From contig JAAOOA010000144.1 of the NCBI GenBank assembly GCA_012861695.1, forward strand, positions 186,001 to 250,000: DNA of 64,000 bases, in the 5' to 3' direction. The notes beneath the pieces are model-generated. The model was given only the letters and a program-made list of their open reading frames with translations. It made no database searches and had not been told where the DNA came from. This document shows positions 1 through 11,559 of the stretch, piece by piece. The DNA is from Trematomus loennbergii (Eukaryota; Chordata; Actinopteri; Perciformes; Nototheniidae). Each line of letters begins with the position of its first letter. The stretch's first letter is position 1. Both the position numbers and the translations under genes were made by a program.

Positions 1-280
1 CGGGGACAGGAAGTAGCATTGATAAACAAACCGGAGGACTAAAGTGAGTAGGCTGATCCGAACAGGACAGTTTTGAATGTGGTGATTGTGTCAGACTGTC
101 GGAAGTGTAATAAATCTTCAGTGTCTGACATCAGTTTGAAGCTCTGCTGTGTTCTCCTTGTGGTTCAGTTCTTTGCTTCAAGAACTCCTTTACAATGTGC
201 AGCAAATAAAATGCAGCTGAGAATGATGGAGAAATAATAAAGTTTTAAATGCGAACAACAAAAATAACTTGAATTCATAC

Positions 281-394
281 CTTGGTCCATCGCTATGCTC
301 TCCATCTCCTAACGTTAGAGGGTGAGGCATAGACCAGTCACTCCTCATGGACACACAGCTGGGTCCAGGAGAGTCTGGTCTCTCATGGTGGATC
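281..394 (-). CDS. NLR N-terminal repeat exon, unit 1 (gene continues left of window)
   Basis: This 114-bp exon starts after an intron end ctacag and finishes at CCAAG|gtatga. It encodes 38 codons with the motif HHERPDSPGPSCVSM followed by an acidic end. Short exons of this kind repeat at the N-terminus of fish-specific NLR (NLRC3-like/NLR-C) proteins, ahead of the FISNA and NACHT domains; their biochemical role is not known to me. Both borders are phase 2, so copies can be gained or lost without breaking the frame. It is open, and together with the exon at 511-624 it belongs to an NLR gene whose remaining exons would lie beyond the left edge. Confidence 0.8.
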
Positions 395-510
395 CTGTAG
401 AAACACAATCACTGATGAATGTTCAGAAGATAAAACTTTTTGATAATTATGTTGAATTTCAAGCGTTTTAATAGAGAAAAAGAAAAATGGCTTTTGCTTT
501 AAATTCTTAC

Positions 511-624
511 TCTGGACTATCATCATGCTCTCCATCTTCAAACGTAATAGGTCGAGGCATAGAGTTTCCACTCTCCATGAACACACAGCTGGGTCCAGGA
601 GAGTCTGGTCTCTCATGGTGGATC
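511..624 (-). CDS. NLR N-terminal repeat exon, unit 2
   Basis: A second 114-bp, phase 2-2 exon lies 116 bp upstream (in gene direction) of unit 1. It has the same RIHHERPDSPGPSC core and borders tatcag|GATCC and CCAGA|gtaagaa. It is open throughout. Sequence outside the exon is also shared with the copies at 8038 and 41539, so exon and intron were duplicated together. It probably precedes unit 1 in the same transcript. Confidence 0.8.
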
Positions 625-1018
625 CTGATAGAATCAAAAACATGATGAATGCAAAGGTGCACTGAAACTCTGCTGAACATGAAGCTGACTTTTGAATATG
701 TTAATACTGATAAGATAAATAATAACTTTGGATCAGTGGTTTCCATCTTGCAGGTTGGCAGGCTCAAACGTCCTCTGTAGATTCCTGGTGGATCTGTTGT
801 GGTGTCGTACCTAAACACAAACACAACAACATGCTCATTACTGCTCCTTCCTCTCTGTCACACACTGGATCTGGGAATGAACAAGAAGGGAGTCTGTGTG
901 AGCTTATACTAAATCAAACACAATGTATTTATCTATGGAGATTTACAATGAAGTGTGTTTATCAGCAATATCAAGAATGAGAGAAGTCAATGGACGAGCA
1001 GCATATCTGCTGTGGAGG

Positions 1019-1036
1019 TTAGGGTTAGGGTTAGGG
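1019..1036. repeat. Interstitial telomere-type repeat, 3 x TTAGGG
   Basis: Three perfect TTAGGG units follow GTGGAGG at the end of the conserved intron block upstream of repeat exon 2. The same block ends in the same hexamer at 8528 and 42908. Confidence 0.9.
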
Positions 1037-1391
1037 TGCACGGGCTATCGGGTCAATATTTTTGTTTATAAAACCTGTTTAAAAACTCCTGTAATAAAAC
1101 CAATAAAAGTTTATAAAAGCCCTGTTTGGTCTGTGTTAAAAAAATGAAATAAAGAAAATGCAATAAAATGGATAGAAGAGAGCAGCTGAAGCACAGAGAG
1201 GGGTCTCCACCGAGGGGGTCTCCCCCGGTGGAGTGTCCGAGGCTGTGTCCCACAAAAAAAAAAAAAAAAGACCTAAGTAAGTTAAAAACATCTGGCTAAA
1301 AGTACCGAGGTTCACTTTGTTTAAATCGGCATGCAGGTAACATTAGTGTGAACAAATAAATGATAAATAAATACATTAAAGTGCTTTTAAA

Positions 1392-1403
1392 AATAAGTGC
1401 TGG
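1392..1403 (+). repeat. LINE target-site duplication, left copy
   Basis: AATAAGTGCTGG occurs here and again at 7311-7322, exactly bracketing the LINE. Confidence 0.9.
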
Positions 1404-1583
1404 GGGGTGACGTAGGAGCAGCGACATGTGAGGACGCAGTTTTCTGAGCTCTGCTTGGAAAGAACATTTAAAAAGTTATTTTCGCCTCTTTTCTCGCTCC
1501 CGTGGGGTAAATGTGTCTCTAAAGTGTTCAGCTATCTAAAAGTGACCGTGTTTTGATTTGGTTGTACATAAAACTCTCAAAAA

Positions 1584-2501
1584 ATGCCGAAGAGCCAAAG
1601 ATCGAAGCCAGGCCCAAACGCCACGGACTCGCCTGAGAAAGTCACGGCCGGGTCGGCGGAGCCGCTGTCGGATACACAGACAATCATGATCGCCCTAAAG
1701 CAGACTGAGCAGTGTGTGCTAACTAAGATCGACTCAACGGTGACGGCGGCTGTAGGTGAATTGCACACCAAAATAGACAACTTGTCGAGGGACTTAAGAT
1801 CAGAAATCTGCAATGTGCGCACAGAGTTTGCTAAGGTTGTTGAAGATGTTAAGAAGGAGAACGCAACTTTCGTAACGCGCATTGAAGACCTTGAGGAGGG
1901 GGCTAATTGCTACGCTAGCCGAGTAGTGGAACTCGAGGCTAAAGTTACTACGCTGTCCTCACAAGTAAACAGGTTGGTGGACAAAACCGAAGATCTAGAG
2001 TCTCGACAACGGAGAGATAATTGTCGACTAATCGGTGTGGCGGAAGGGGCTGGGAATATTCGACCAGAGAAAGCCATAGCTCAACTACTGCAGGATGCTC
2101 TGAGCCTGGACTACACACCGACGCTTGACCGTGCACATCGGGGCTTACAGCCGAAACCAGCTGATGGGGATGCCCCGAGGCCGATCATCATTAAATTCCA
2201 CTACTTTCAGGAGAAAGCTGATATTATACGGAAAGCCATGGGAGCGGGGCCCATCTTCCACAACGGCAAGCGTTTCTACATCTACCCGGACTACACGCTC
2301 TCGGTGAGGAAAAGGAGGGCGGCCTTTACTGAGGTCCGGGGGCTGCTGCGCAGATGCCCTGGTGTGAAGTATGGTCTTGTGTATCCAGCCACACTTAAAA
2401 TCACAACCTCAGCTGGTGAGCAAAAGTCATTTGAAGACCCAACCAAGGCAAAGCACTACATTGAGACGGATTTGCACCCGCGGGACCCGGAGGGAGAGTG
2501 A
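1584..2501 (+). CDS. LINE ORF1 protein (L1 ORF1p-like RNA-binding protein)
   Basis: A 305-residue open frame. The N-terminus is basic and disordered. A heptad-rich coiled coil covers roughly residues 35-140 and would drive oligomerisation. An RRM-like part follows, starting at DLESRQRRDNCRLIGV, and then a C-terminal domain with DRAHRG. This order (coiled coil, RRM, CTD) is that of L1 ORF1p, a nucleic-acid chaperone that coats the element RNA. The ATG at 1584 follows a plausible 180-bp 5' UTR. The frame is intact, which fits a fairly young insertion. Confidence 0.88.
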   Translation: MPKSQRSKPGPNATDSPEKVTAGSAEPLSDTQTIMIALKQTEQCVLTKIDSTVTAAVGELHTKIDNLSRDLRSEICNVRTEFAKVVEDVKKENATFVTRIEDLEEGANCYASRVVELEAKVTTLSSQVNRLVDKTEDLESRQRRDNCRLIGVAEGAGNIRPEKAIAQLLQDALSLDYTPTLDRAHRGLQPKPADGDAPRPIIIKFHYFQEKADIIRKAMGAGPIFHNGKRFYIYPDYTLSVRKRRAAFTEVRGLLRRCPGVKYGLVYPATLKITTSAGEQKSFEDPTKAKHYIETDLHPRDPEGE

Positions 2502-3046
2502 TAATCAATATTGGGGCCATGACAGGTACTGTTGGAGCTGCAGGATAATGTCACAGCCTGTGTCACAGTGACTAAATGTTTGACTGTTAATTACACTACA
2601 GTTGGTTGCGCTTTATGTGTGGACTATGGACAATGATGAGTCAGGGAAATGACAACAATGCAGATTTTCTTAAGTTATAGCTGTTTGTATCTCCCAACTG
2701 TAGGTATTTAAGGCTGTTTTAAGTTATGACCACATAAGTGCAGCAATGTCGGTGCTATGAGAGGGGCCATGTTTCATTTAAATTCATATTGTTCTGCCCT
2801 TGCACAGTTCAGTTGAGAGTTTAGGCTAGTCTTGACGTGTTATATGCCTAAGAGTAGGATGAGTGTTTGTAGGGCAGTCTCAGGTTTTAAGAAGACCAGC
2901 CCAGGGATCCAGGATGGTAAGAGTTTATTTGTTACCTTTTTAGTCTTTTTTTGTTTTTCTGTTTTCATGCCTTAACCCAAGATTGCACATATGTGTTCAG
3001 ATTTTGCCAGCTTTCAAGTCCAGACCATGTATCCAGTGGCAGAGTT

Positions 3047-6000
3047 ATGGCTCCTGATGCTGTAGACAAACAACAAGGTGCATTCTCTTTCATCAGCTGG
3101 AATGTCAAAGGCCTAAATAACATGGTGAAACAGAGTAAAATATTTGCCCATTTAAAATCATTGAAGCCGGATGTGATGTTTCTGCAGGAAACACATCTGA
3201 ATATTAACTCCCAAAAGAGACTAAGATGCAGTTGGATTGGACAAGTGTATCATTCACGTTTTGATTACAAAACCAGGGGCACAGCAATTTTAATTAGAAA
3301 GGGGATACCTTTTGAACTCTCTGAAATAATATCTGATCCCAACGGTAGATATATTGTTGCAGTTGGCAGGTTGTTTAATACTCCTTTAATATTGGCTAAC
3401 ATCTATGGACCGAATTGGGATGACTCACAGTTTTTCATAAACTTCTTTTCAGCTCTCCCTGACCTCAATACCTATAAATTGGTATTGGGTGGTGATTTTA
3501 ACTGCGTTCTCCATGCCCACCTTGACAGATCCAACCCTAGACCTAATAGTACCCTGTCAACATCTGCGATAGCTATAAACTCCTTCCTGCGCTCCTGTGG
3601 CCTATCTGACCCGTGGCGGGCAAAACATCCTAATACTAAACAATTTTCGTTTTTCTCCCCTGTCCACCATAGCTATTCCAGGATTGATTATTTCATTGTA
3701 GATGACCAATTACTTCCCTTAATCCCCAGGAGCCAGTACCACAGCATTGTGTTATCAGACCATGGTCCAGTACAAATGGATATGATGTTTCCTGGTAATA
3801 TAGCACCCCAACGCACCTGGCGTCTAGACCCCCATTTGCTTTCATATGAACACTTTAAAACTTACCTCAGTGACCAGATTGACTTTTTTCTAGAAATTAA
3901 TGACACCAAGGATATTTCGAGGAGTGTTCTATGGGAATCCCTAAAAGCTTACATCAGGGGACAGGCTATTTCATACACTGCACATAAAAACAAAGAGCGA
4001 TCTAAGAAGCTTAAAGAACTGACACACAGCATTGCAGATGTTGATAAACGGTATGCTCTCTTGCCCACGGCAGATCTTTTTAAAGAAAAAGTACTGCTTC
4101 AATCTGAATTTAACACACTTTCGACGTGGAGAGCTGAAAAAAATATTTTAAAAACTAAACAGGTTTACTATGAACATGGGGACAGAGCAGGAAGACTCCT
4201 TGCACTTCAGCTTAAGCAGCAGGCGGCTGGACAGACGATCCCAAGGATCAATACAGGCGCCGATTCGGCTTCGCATAATCCCCAAATAATTAATGACCAG
4301 TTTAAGAAATACTATTCTACTTTATATCAATCAGAGGTAGATGTTAACTCGTCTGGAATTCAGTCGTTTCTGGATTCCTTACATATCCCAAAACTTTCAC
4401 CAGACTCCCAGTGCTCCTTGGAACAGCCATTAACGGTTGGAGAAATAGAAAACGCAATCAAACTGTCTAGTACAGGGAAGGCACCAGGCCCGGATGGGTT
4501 TCCCATCGAGTTTTATAAGGAATACTCCTCAAAACTTGTGCCGGTTTTAAAATCGGTATATGAAGAATCACTGGTTAATGGTAAATTGCCACCAACACTC
4601 TCTCAAGCGACAATTTCAGTGATATTGAAAAAAGACAAGGATCCCTCACAGTGTAGTTCCTATAGACCAATCAGCCTTCTTTGCTGTGATTATAAAATAT
4701 TAACTAAAGTCCTTGCGCAGCGATTAGAAGCCTTTATTCCTACCATTATTGATAAAGACCAAACAGGTTTCATCTCTGGGCGACATTCATTTTTTAATGT
4801 ACGGCGGTTATTTAATTTATTATTGTCCCCTAAATCCACAGTGCGGCCTGAAATTATCCTGAGCCTTGATGCTGAAAAGGCGTTTGATAGGATCGAGTGG
4901 AACTATCTTTTTGCTGCCTTGGAAACATTTGGACTGGGACCTGTTTTTTGTAAATGGATTAAGACAATATATTCAGCCCCTACAGCCGCTGTTAAAACAA
5001 ACAGTCTTATTTCTGAGTATTTTATGCTCTACAGAGGAACAAGGCAGGGATGCTGCCTGTCACCCTATTTATTCGACATTGCAATTGAACCCTTAGCAAT
5101 TGCTATCAGAACGGACAATAGGATTAAGGGCGTTTCCAGGGGCAGCACAGTGCATAAAACATCTCTATATGCGGATGACCTACTTCTGCAAGTATCAGAC
5201 CCAATAGAAAGCATGCCATATGTTCTCTCCTTGCTGAAGACATTTGGGAGCATTTCAGGTTACAAAATTAATTTGTCAAAATCTTTACTGTTTCCTCTCA
5301 ATGACTTGGCAAGGCTGGAGGATTATGGTCATCTGCCCTTTAGGATTGAAAATGAAAAATGTACTTACTTGGGTATTGAGATGGCAAGCTCGGTTAAGAC
5401 TGTTTTTAAGTACAATTACAAATCTATCTTGGAACGCACCAAGAATGATCTAGATAGGTGGTCAAAGCTGCCTGTCACACTAGCAGGGCGGATAAACGCT
5501 GTGAAAATGACAATATTGCCCAGATATTTGTACCTGTTTCAGATGATTCCGATTTTCATCCCAAAATCCTTTTTTGCCCAACTAGACAGCCTTATCTCTG
5601 CGTTTATATGGAATAAGAAGCCTGCACGCACAAAGAAGGCAAATCTGGAGAGGGTCAAATCTGAAGGTGGTTTGGGTCTACCTAATTTCCTATTTTATTA
5701 CTGGGCAGCTAACATTGCTAAACTCACATACTGGATTACCACATTTGCAGACAAGGAGGGCCCAATATGGGCTACAATGGAGTTGGAGTCCACACTCCCA
5801 ATTTCCCCAATCTCATTTTTAACTGCCCCCTTCCATTGAATGTTAAAGTAAGTGAGTTTAACTCAAACTTAGTGGTCCAAAACTCAATTAAGATCTGGGG
5901 TCAATTTAGGAAACATATGAATCTGAAAAGCATATGCAGTTTCTCGCCAATAATGTCCAATCACCTTTTTACACCATCCCGTTTGGACATGGCATTTGCT

Positions 6001-6859
6001 GTTTGGCATAGAAGTGGCTTGGTCTTTTTTCAAGATCTTTTTAGTGACGACAGTTTTGCATCCTTTACACACTTGTGTAGGGATCACAACATACCAAAAT
6101 CTCACTTTTTTAGATATCTCCAGGCTCGGTCTTTTGCGTCAAAACATTTTCCAGGATATCCGTGTCCACCCTCTAAAGATCTAGCTCACTCGGTTCTTAA
6201 TGTGAATCCATTTAATAAAGGGGCTGTGTCCAAAATATATACATTGATTCTGAATAACTGCCCTCCCACATGGGACAAAATTAAAAAAGCATGGGAAGGA
6301 GATATTGGTGATTCTATTTCAGAGGAAGCCTGGGAAAGCATTGTTTCACGTATACACACCTCTTCTTTCTGTATTAGACATGGATTAATCCAATTTAAGG
6401 TAGTACACCGACTACATTACTCCAACGACAGACTAGCTAAGATCTTTCCCAGTGTCGCTCCAACCTGTCCCAGGTGTCATTATTCCCCTGTCTCCCTGGG
6501 GCATATGTTCTGGTCATGTCCGTCATTAAGCAGTTTCTGGGCTTCTGTGTTTCGGTCACTTTCTGCAATATCTGGCAGGATACTATCTCCCAACCCTCAA
6601 ACAGCTATTTTTGGAACTGTTGACACTGGACTAGGGTTCTCCTCCCTCCACAAAAATGCGGTTGCCTATGCGTCGTTGCATGCCCGCCGTGCTAAATTGG
6701 AAAGGAAAAAATCCCCCTTCCTATATTCATTGGATCAGGGAAGTGATGCTTGGGTTGGACTTGGAAAAATTGAGATATGCAGTGCGCGGTTTAGTTGACA
6801 AATACGACAAAACTTGGTCGCTATTTATTACCCATGTTAGAGGCCTTTCCCTCACCTGA
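3047..6859 (+). pseudogene. LINE ORF2: endonuclease-reverse transcriptase, two frameshifts
   Basis: The frame is open from 2951; the ATG at 3047 (MAPDAVD) just before the endonuclease is the likely start. The APE-type endonuclease shows SWNVKGLN, QETH, YGPNWD, GGDFN, SRIDYF and LSDHGP. The reverse transcriptase follows with GKAPGPDGFP, YRPISLL, SLDAEKAFDR, GTRQGCCLSP and the catalytic YADD. The C-terminal region carries a CxxC...H...C knuckle (CPRCHYSPVSLGHMFWSC). The first frame stops at 5839. The protein resumes in another frame from about 5826, where a C run looks one base short, and shifts again near 6690 before ending at 6859. Without the shifts it would be a normal-length ORF2. The breaks are either mutations or homopolymer errors. 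Confidence 0.9.
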
Positions 6860-7310
6860 TTCACTGTGCATTTTTCTTTGACTATTGACCTGGACACTCT
6901 GGGGTCCTTAGTTGTGGGCTTGAAGTTGTTACGTACCTTGTCACACTAAGGGTTTAGAAGACTGGCAATAAGAATACATAAACTAAAATGTTTGTTTGGG
7001 TTATGTGTGTGATGTTTTATATCTGATTATTTACTCGTATACTGTCTATCGTCATTATTTTTGTTGTATGTGTTTATTTTGGTCTATTTCTATTTTTTTT
7101 TTTTCATTTATTTTACCTGTATTTATATATTTTTTATATTTGATTTCTATGACAATTCATTTATTTTTGTCGTATGTTTGTCTATTCACTGGGGAATACC
7201 ACCTGGAGGGGGAGGGGGGTGGGATTTGGGGGGTTTGCAACTTTTTGTCATAAATATTGGACATACTGTATTTGTGAAAAACTGAAAATAAAGTTGTTAA
7301 AAAAAATAAT

Positions 7311-7322
7311 AATAAGTGCTGG
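7311..7322 (+). repeat. LINE target-site duplication, right copy
   Basis: AATAAGTGCTGG, identical to 1392-1403, follows directly after the A-rich tail. Confidence 0.9.
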
Positions 7323-7544
7323 TAATAAAAATCACATCAACATAAATGTTGAAATATGTAAAATGTAAAACAAATATGTAAAATGTAAAATATAATATAA
7401 AATACACACGTGTTAGGAGGCACACGGGGAGGGAACATATCTTAAAGTAAAGTCAACCAAGTGTCCCTAAAAGTGTTTAAAACCCAGATCGAGGTCTAGA
7501 GGGGGGGTGCAGGCGAGACATGGGACACGCCTCGGATGATGTTT

Positions 7545-7975
7545 AGAAATACTTTATTAAGGGGTTATTTCAGGGTGTTTCCCTGAGGGAGGCTCCAGCA
7601 TCCATTTACAATACAATGGAAAGTAATAACTCAAATATAAATAAAATAATATAAAAAATGTTTAAATAGGAAACGGGGATTAATAATATATAAAAAAGGA
7701 TAAAGATATAACCTCCTCATTTGGAACCTAATGAAATAAGAAAACATGCAATACAGTGCAAACATAGAATAAACTGTGACATGTACAATATAAATAATAA
7801 AATATAAGAAACATATATAAAAAGGTAGTGATAATAATAATAATAAACAATAAAGCCCATGCATTTCAAATTCATAAAAGAGTCCAGATGAGGAGGATTT
7901 ATAAAATAATAGATAAGAAATGTGTATAAATAATACATAATACACAGATAAATACTACAATATAAATAAATAATA
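7545..7975. repeat. AT-rich intron block, duplicated at 8845-9275 and partly at 42010-42340
   Basis: It begins AATACTTTATTAAGGGGTTATTTCAGGGTG and continues through simple AT-rich sequence with (AAT)n. The same block follows the next exon unit at 8845-9275. A shorter version precedes the exon at 42401. It forms part of the tandemly repeated NLR N-terminal exon unit and is non-coding. Confidence 0.75.
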
Positions 7976-8037
7976 TTTAGAGAGTTTCAAACATTTAATG
8001 GCGCACAACAAAAATTACTTATGCTCTAAATTCTTAC

Positions 8038-8133
8038 CATTGATCAAATAGCTCTTCATCTTCAGACGAGTCACTCTCCATGGACACACAGCTGGGTCCA
8101 GGTCCAGGAGAGTCTGGTCCCTCATGGTGGATC
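8038..8133 (-). CDS. NLR N-terminal repeat exon, unit 3 (shortened variant)
   Basis: A 96-bp (32-codon) version of the repeat exon with borders tatcag|GATCC and ATGGTAAGAA. It has an extra GP pair (PDSPGPGPSC) and a replaced acidic C-terminal half (SDSSEDEELF). The frame and phase 2-2 borders are kept, so it could be spliced with 511-624 across the intron that now holds the LINE. Whether it is used cannot be told from sequence. Confidence 0.68.
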
Positions 8134-8527
8134 CTGATAGAATCAAAAACATGATGAATGCAAAGGTGCACTGAAACTCTGCTGAAAATGAAGCTGACTT
8201 TTGAATATGTTAATACTGATAAGATAAATAGTAACTTTGGATCAGTGGTTTCCATCTTGCAGGTTGGCAGGTTCAAACGTCCTCTGTTGATTCCTGGTGG
8301 ATCTGTTGTGGTGTCGTACCTAAACACAAACACAACAACATGCTCATTACTGCTCCTTCCTCTCTGTCACACACTGGATCTGGGAATGAACAAGAAGGGA
8401 GTCTGTGTGAGCTTATACTAAATCAAACACAATGTATTTATCTATGGAGATTTACAATGAAGTGTGTTTATCAGCAATATCAAGAATGAGAGAAGTTAAT
8501 GGACGAGCGGCATATCTGCTGTGGAGG

Positions 8528-8557
8528 TTAGGGTTAGGGTTAGGGTTAGGGTTAGGG
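8528..8557. repeat. Interstitial telomere-type repeat, 5 x TTAGGG
   Basis: Five perfect hexamers after GTGGAGG. They mark the left edge of the 8558-9277 block, which copy B lacks. Confidence 0.92.
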
Positions 8558-9277
8558 TTTTGGGGAGCGAGCGTGATGCACGGGCTCTCGGGTAAAACAT
8601 TTTTTTAAAAAACCTATAAAGAAATTCCTGTAATTAAACCAACACAAGTTATAAAAGCCCTGTTTGGTCTGGGTTAAAAATGTTTTAATGAAATAAAGAA
8701 AATGCAATAAAAGGGATGAAAGAGAGCAGCGGCTGCAGCACAGAGCGTGTGTGGCGGGGTTAAAACCTGTACCCCTGCCCCCCCGAGGGGTCTCCCCTGG
8801 TGGGATGTCCGAAGCTGTGGCCCACAACTTCTGGTAAAAGTTTGTTTAAAAATACTTTATTAAGGGTTTATTTCAGGGTGTTTCCCTGAGGGAGGCTCCA
8901 GCATCCATTTAGAATACAATGGAAAGTAATAACTAAAATATAAATAAAATAATATAAACAATGTTTAAATAGGAAACGGGGATTAATAATATATAAAAAA
9001 GGATAAAGATATAACCTCCTCATTAGGAACCTAATGAAATAAGAAAACATGCAATACACCGTGCAAACATAGAAGACACTGTGACATTTAAATATAAATA
9101 ATATTAGATAAAATATAAGAAACATATATAAAAAGGTAGTGATAATAATAATAATAAACAATAAAACCCATGATTTTCAAATTCATAAAAGAGTCCAGAT
9201 GAGGAGGATTTATAAAATAATAGATAGGAAATATGTATAAATAATAAATAATTCACAGATAAATACTACAATATAAA

Positions 9278-9288
9278 TTAGGGTTAGG
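9278..9288. repeat. Telomere-type repeat at left edge of duplication copy A
   Basis: TTAGGGTTAGG joins directly to AAATGATATAC, the first bases shared with copy B, where five TTAGGG units join to the same sequence at 42938. Confidence 0.85.
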
Positions 9289-9367
9289 AAATGATATACT
9301 TTTTATTTTCCTCTTCATAAGTTCTGCCACTGCAGTTACAAAGTGTGTTCTCTTGCATGCAATAGGC

Positions 9368-9903
9368 CAGGGCTATTCAATTAGTTTGGAATGGGGGCCG
9401 GTTGATGAAAATTATCCAAAGCAAGGGGCCGGGAAAAAGATGGCTTGAAATATGAGCAATCATATTTAAGAGCTTCAGATACAGTAAATACTACAACAGC
9501 ATAGTGGAGTGCATATATTGTGTTTAATTCAATCAAACAACATAGCCCCAAGGCCTTTATAGATCTAAATGGCAAGTTCAGAACTCAGTAGGCCTACATG
9601 TTTCATTTGATTTCATTTAGGTGAAATTATCTAATCATTCACGCAGAGATGCAATCAATGACAGGAGTTGTCACTACAGTATAGTAGGTGGGTTCGAAAC
9701 CCGAGCCCGTCGAAGTTTTCAGGCAATGTCTACCCCTCTATCTCTCAATGTAACACCCTCTCTGGAATAAAGGCACTATGGCACAAAAAAAAAAAAAAAA
9801 AAGAAAAAAAAAATTGATTACTTTTTAATATTATACTCAAAGGGCCAGTAAATATCACCCCGGGGCCGGATTTGGCCCGCGGGCCGCCAATTGAATAGCC
9901 CTG
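9368..9903. mobile_element. Non-autonomous hAT element with 8-bp TSD
   Basis: The ends are CAGGGCTATTCAATT and its perfect inverse AATTGAATAGCCCTG. The 8-bp duplication CAATAGGC flanks it at 9360-9367 and 9904-9911. An 8-bp TSD and a CAGGG terminus are hAT traits. Copy B has the uninterrupted site near 43015, so the insertion came after the duplication. There is no transposase. Confidence 0.92.
9690..9811 (+). mobile_element. Possible tRNA-derived SINE fragment inside the hAT element
   Basis: GGTTCGAAACCCGAG matches a tRNA-type B box. About 90 bp later an A-rich tail of roughly 30 bases follows. No A box is visible, so the 5' part would be missing. The B-box match is the only strong sign. 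Confidence 0.4.
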
Positions 9904-10776
9904 CAATAGGCATTCAATTGGGACATACTACCCACTTGTTTATCCACTGCAAAGGATTGTGGGTCAGAATAGCCAGAAAAGCATGCTGGTTTACAAACTA
10001 CGAAATGCAACCAGCTGCAGTAGAACATCCTGGTATTCTGGAGTCCTAGACAGGATGCAGGGACCCCAACACGTGCTGCACAGCCCCCAGATTCACCAGA
10101 AAAACTCTATGTTGAACATATAGGTGTTAGGTGTTCACAATGTGTTAAAGTACACCCACAATGAACTGACTTAGATTGGAGAGGATTTCAGATACAAAGT
10201 CCAGCTGACATGAGACTCCACTGGAGCATCTCTGTATGCAGTATCATCAAAGACATGAAGGCCCTCTACACACAGTGACTGTGAAGAGACCACAAACCCG
10301 GACTGGACATCGGGAGGACCGGGAGGTTTCCCGATGGCCTGGCCTGTTAAGTGGCCTGCTGGCCTGGCGATTGTTTTTGTTGTTGTATGTGTTGTGAAGG
10401 CAACGCTGTGCAAATGTGGGTCTGCCTCACACAGGGTGACTGTCCGTCTACATGATGTGGCCTGCCAGTGCCGACATGTTCACTTCCATACCGATCATAA
10501 ATCAAAGCCATCGATTGGTCTCCCTCCGCGAGGTGAGGCCCCACGCAGTCTGCGTAATCTGCCTGTAGGGAGGGGCGGCCCTGGGGCCTCGTCTTGCGGA
10601 GGGAGCCTCAACTGAGCCGCAAAAGCGGTGCACCCGGCGCTTATGTGCCGCAATTAGTGTAAGCGTGGCACCGTTTCGCCGCTGCGAGGCTGCACTAGAA
10701 TAGGTGAAAAAAGGTAAGATAAACTTTTAAAACTTGTTGAGAGCTAAAACTAGTCTTTGCTGCTGCCTCAAATATC

Positions 10777-11096
10777 TCATTCACACCAACGCAACTCCGG
10801 TTCAAGCTCCGTGCTAGAGCTTTTCAGGTTCTGTACCAGTTCTTCGGTTTAGCTCCGGCTCTTTTCACACCGCCCAGAGTCCGACTGGTGCTGCGTCATT
10901 GCGTCATCGTTTGCGTCATGACGTAACAGTTTGCGTGCCTGCTTCATAAAGCCAAACCGCGCGGAAACCCCTCACAGCTCACACCGACAACAACAACTAG
11001 CTAAGAGGCTGCTCCGCTGCGGTGTGAACAGGAAAACCCGGTGCTTTTCAAGCTCCAGCTCCGAACCGGCCCTGAAACACCGTTGGTGTGAATGAG
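10777..11096. mobile_element. MITE with 16-bp perfect terminal inverted repeats
   Basis: It starts CTCATTCACACCAACG and ends CGTTGGTGTGAATGAG, with partly palindromic sequence inside (GCTCCGG, GAGC). It is about 320 bp with no ORF. No clear target duplication was seen, so the superfamily is left open. Confidence 0.65.
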
Positions 11097-11138
11097 GTAA
11101 AAGAGGAGCAGGGGGGAGAGGAGGGAGAGGAGGGAGAG

Positions 11139-11559
11139 TGTTACGATCTTGGAACCACAAGGATATAAGGACTCAAATGCACGACCCGGGAGCCAGAGGT
11201 AAAGTATAATTATTATACTTTATTAACAAAAAAGAAAACAACACTCTTAATAGAGGCGACAAAAAAAGGCTAAACATAAATCGCTCACAACGTGAGGACA
11301 GAAACTTACGACAGAGTTTCAGGAGCGTAGTTAGAGTATGGTACAAAAAGGCAATCGTGGAAAGAGCAGAGATCTGGCATGAGGACAGAACAAGACGAAC
11401 GGGGAACAGGGGAATATATACAGGAGATAACAAGGCACAGGTGAAAACAATCAGGGGCGGGGCTGAAACTGATGAGAGCAGGAGAACACACTGGGAAAGA
11501 CAACACAAGAATAACAACACAACACATGATCGACTCAGCATTTCTGACGGTGCACAACA
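11139..11559 (-). repeat. Ty3/gypsy 3' LTR
   Basis: On the minus strand it runs from TGTTGTGCACC to GATCGTAACA (TG...CA ends), about 421 bp, with AATAAAG near the middle-right as a polyadenylation signal. It follows a polypurine tract of G residues (11561-11573). Confidence 0.75.

Larger units (their letters stand above)
1404..7310 (+). mobile_element. Full-length L1-type LINE retrotransposon (L1/Tx1-like)
   Basis: A 5.9-kb non-LTR retrotransposon. It begins GGGGTGACGTAGG, has a short 5' UTR (1404-1583), ORF1, a 0.45-kb inter-ORF spacer and ORF2, and ends in a 3' UTR with AATAAA and a short A-rich tail (TTAAAAAAAATAATAAT). A 12-bp perfect target-site duplication flanks it, so it moved by target-primed reverse transcription and arrived complete. 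It lies antisense to the NLR gene, between N-terminal repeat exons 511-624 and 8038-8133. ORF1 is intact; ORF2 has two frameshifts, the first in a run of C. The clade (L1 or Tx1) is my reading of the ORF2 protein and was not tested by phylogeny. Confidence 0.93.

Noticed and set aside
507..8333. Conserved minus-strand ORFs beginning MFVFRYDTTTDPP (507-824, 8034-8333, and also 41493-41852 and 42312-42713)
   Set aside because: They run through an intron acceptor into the repeat exon. The four copies are recent duplicates, so openness is not independent evidence, and no donor or start context supports the upstream part as coding.
8528..8557. TTAGGG tract as a chromosome end
   Set aside because: Only three to five units, embedded in NLR intron sequence and repeated at several internal sites.
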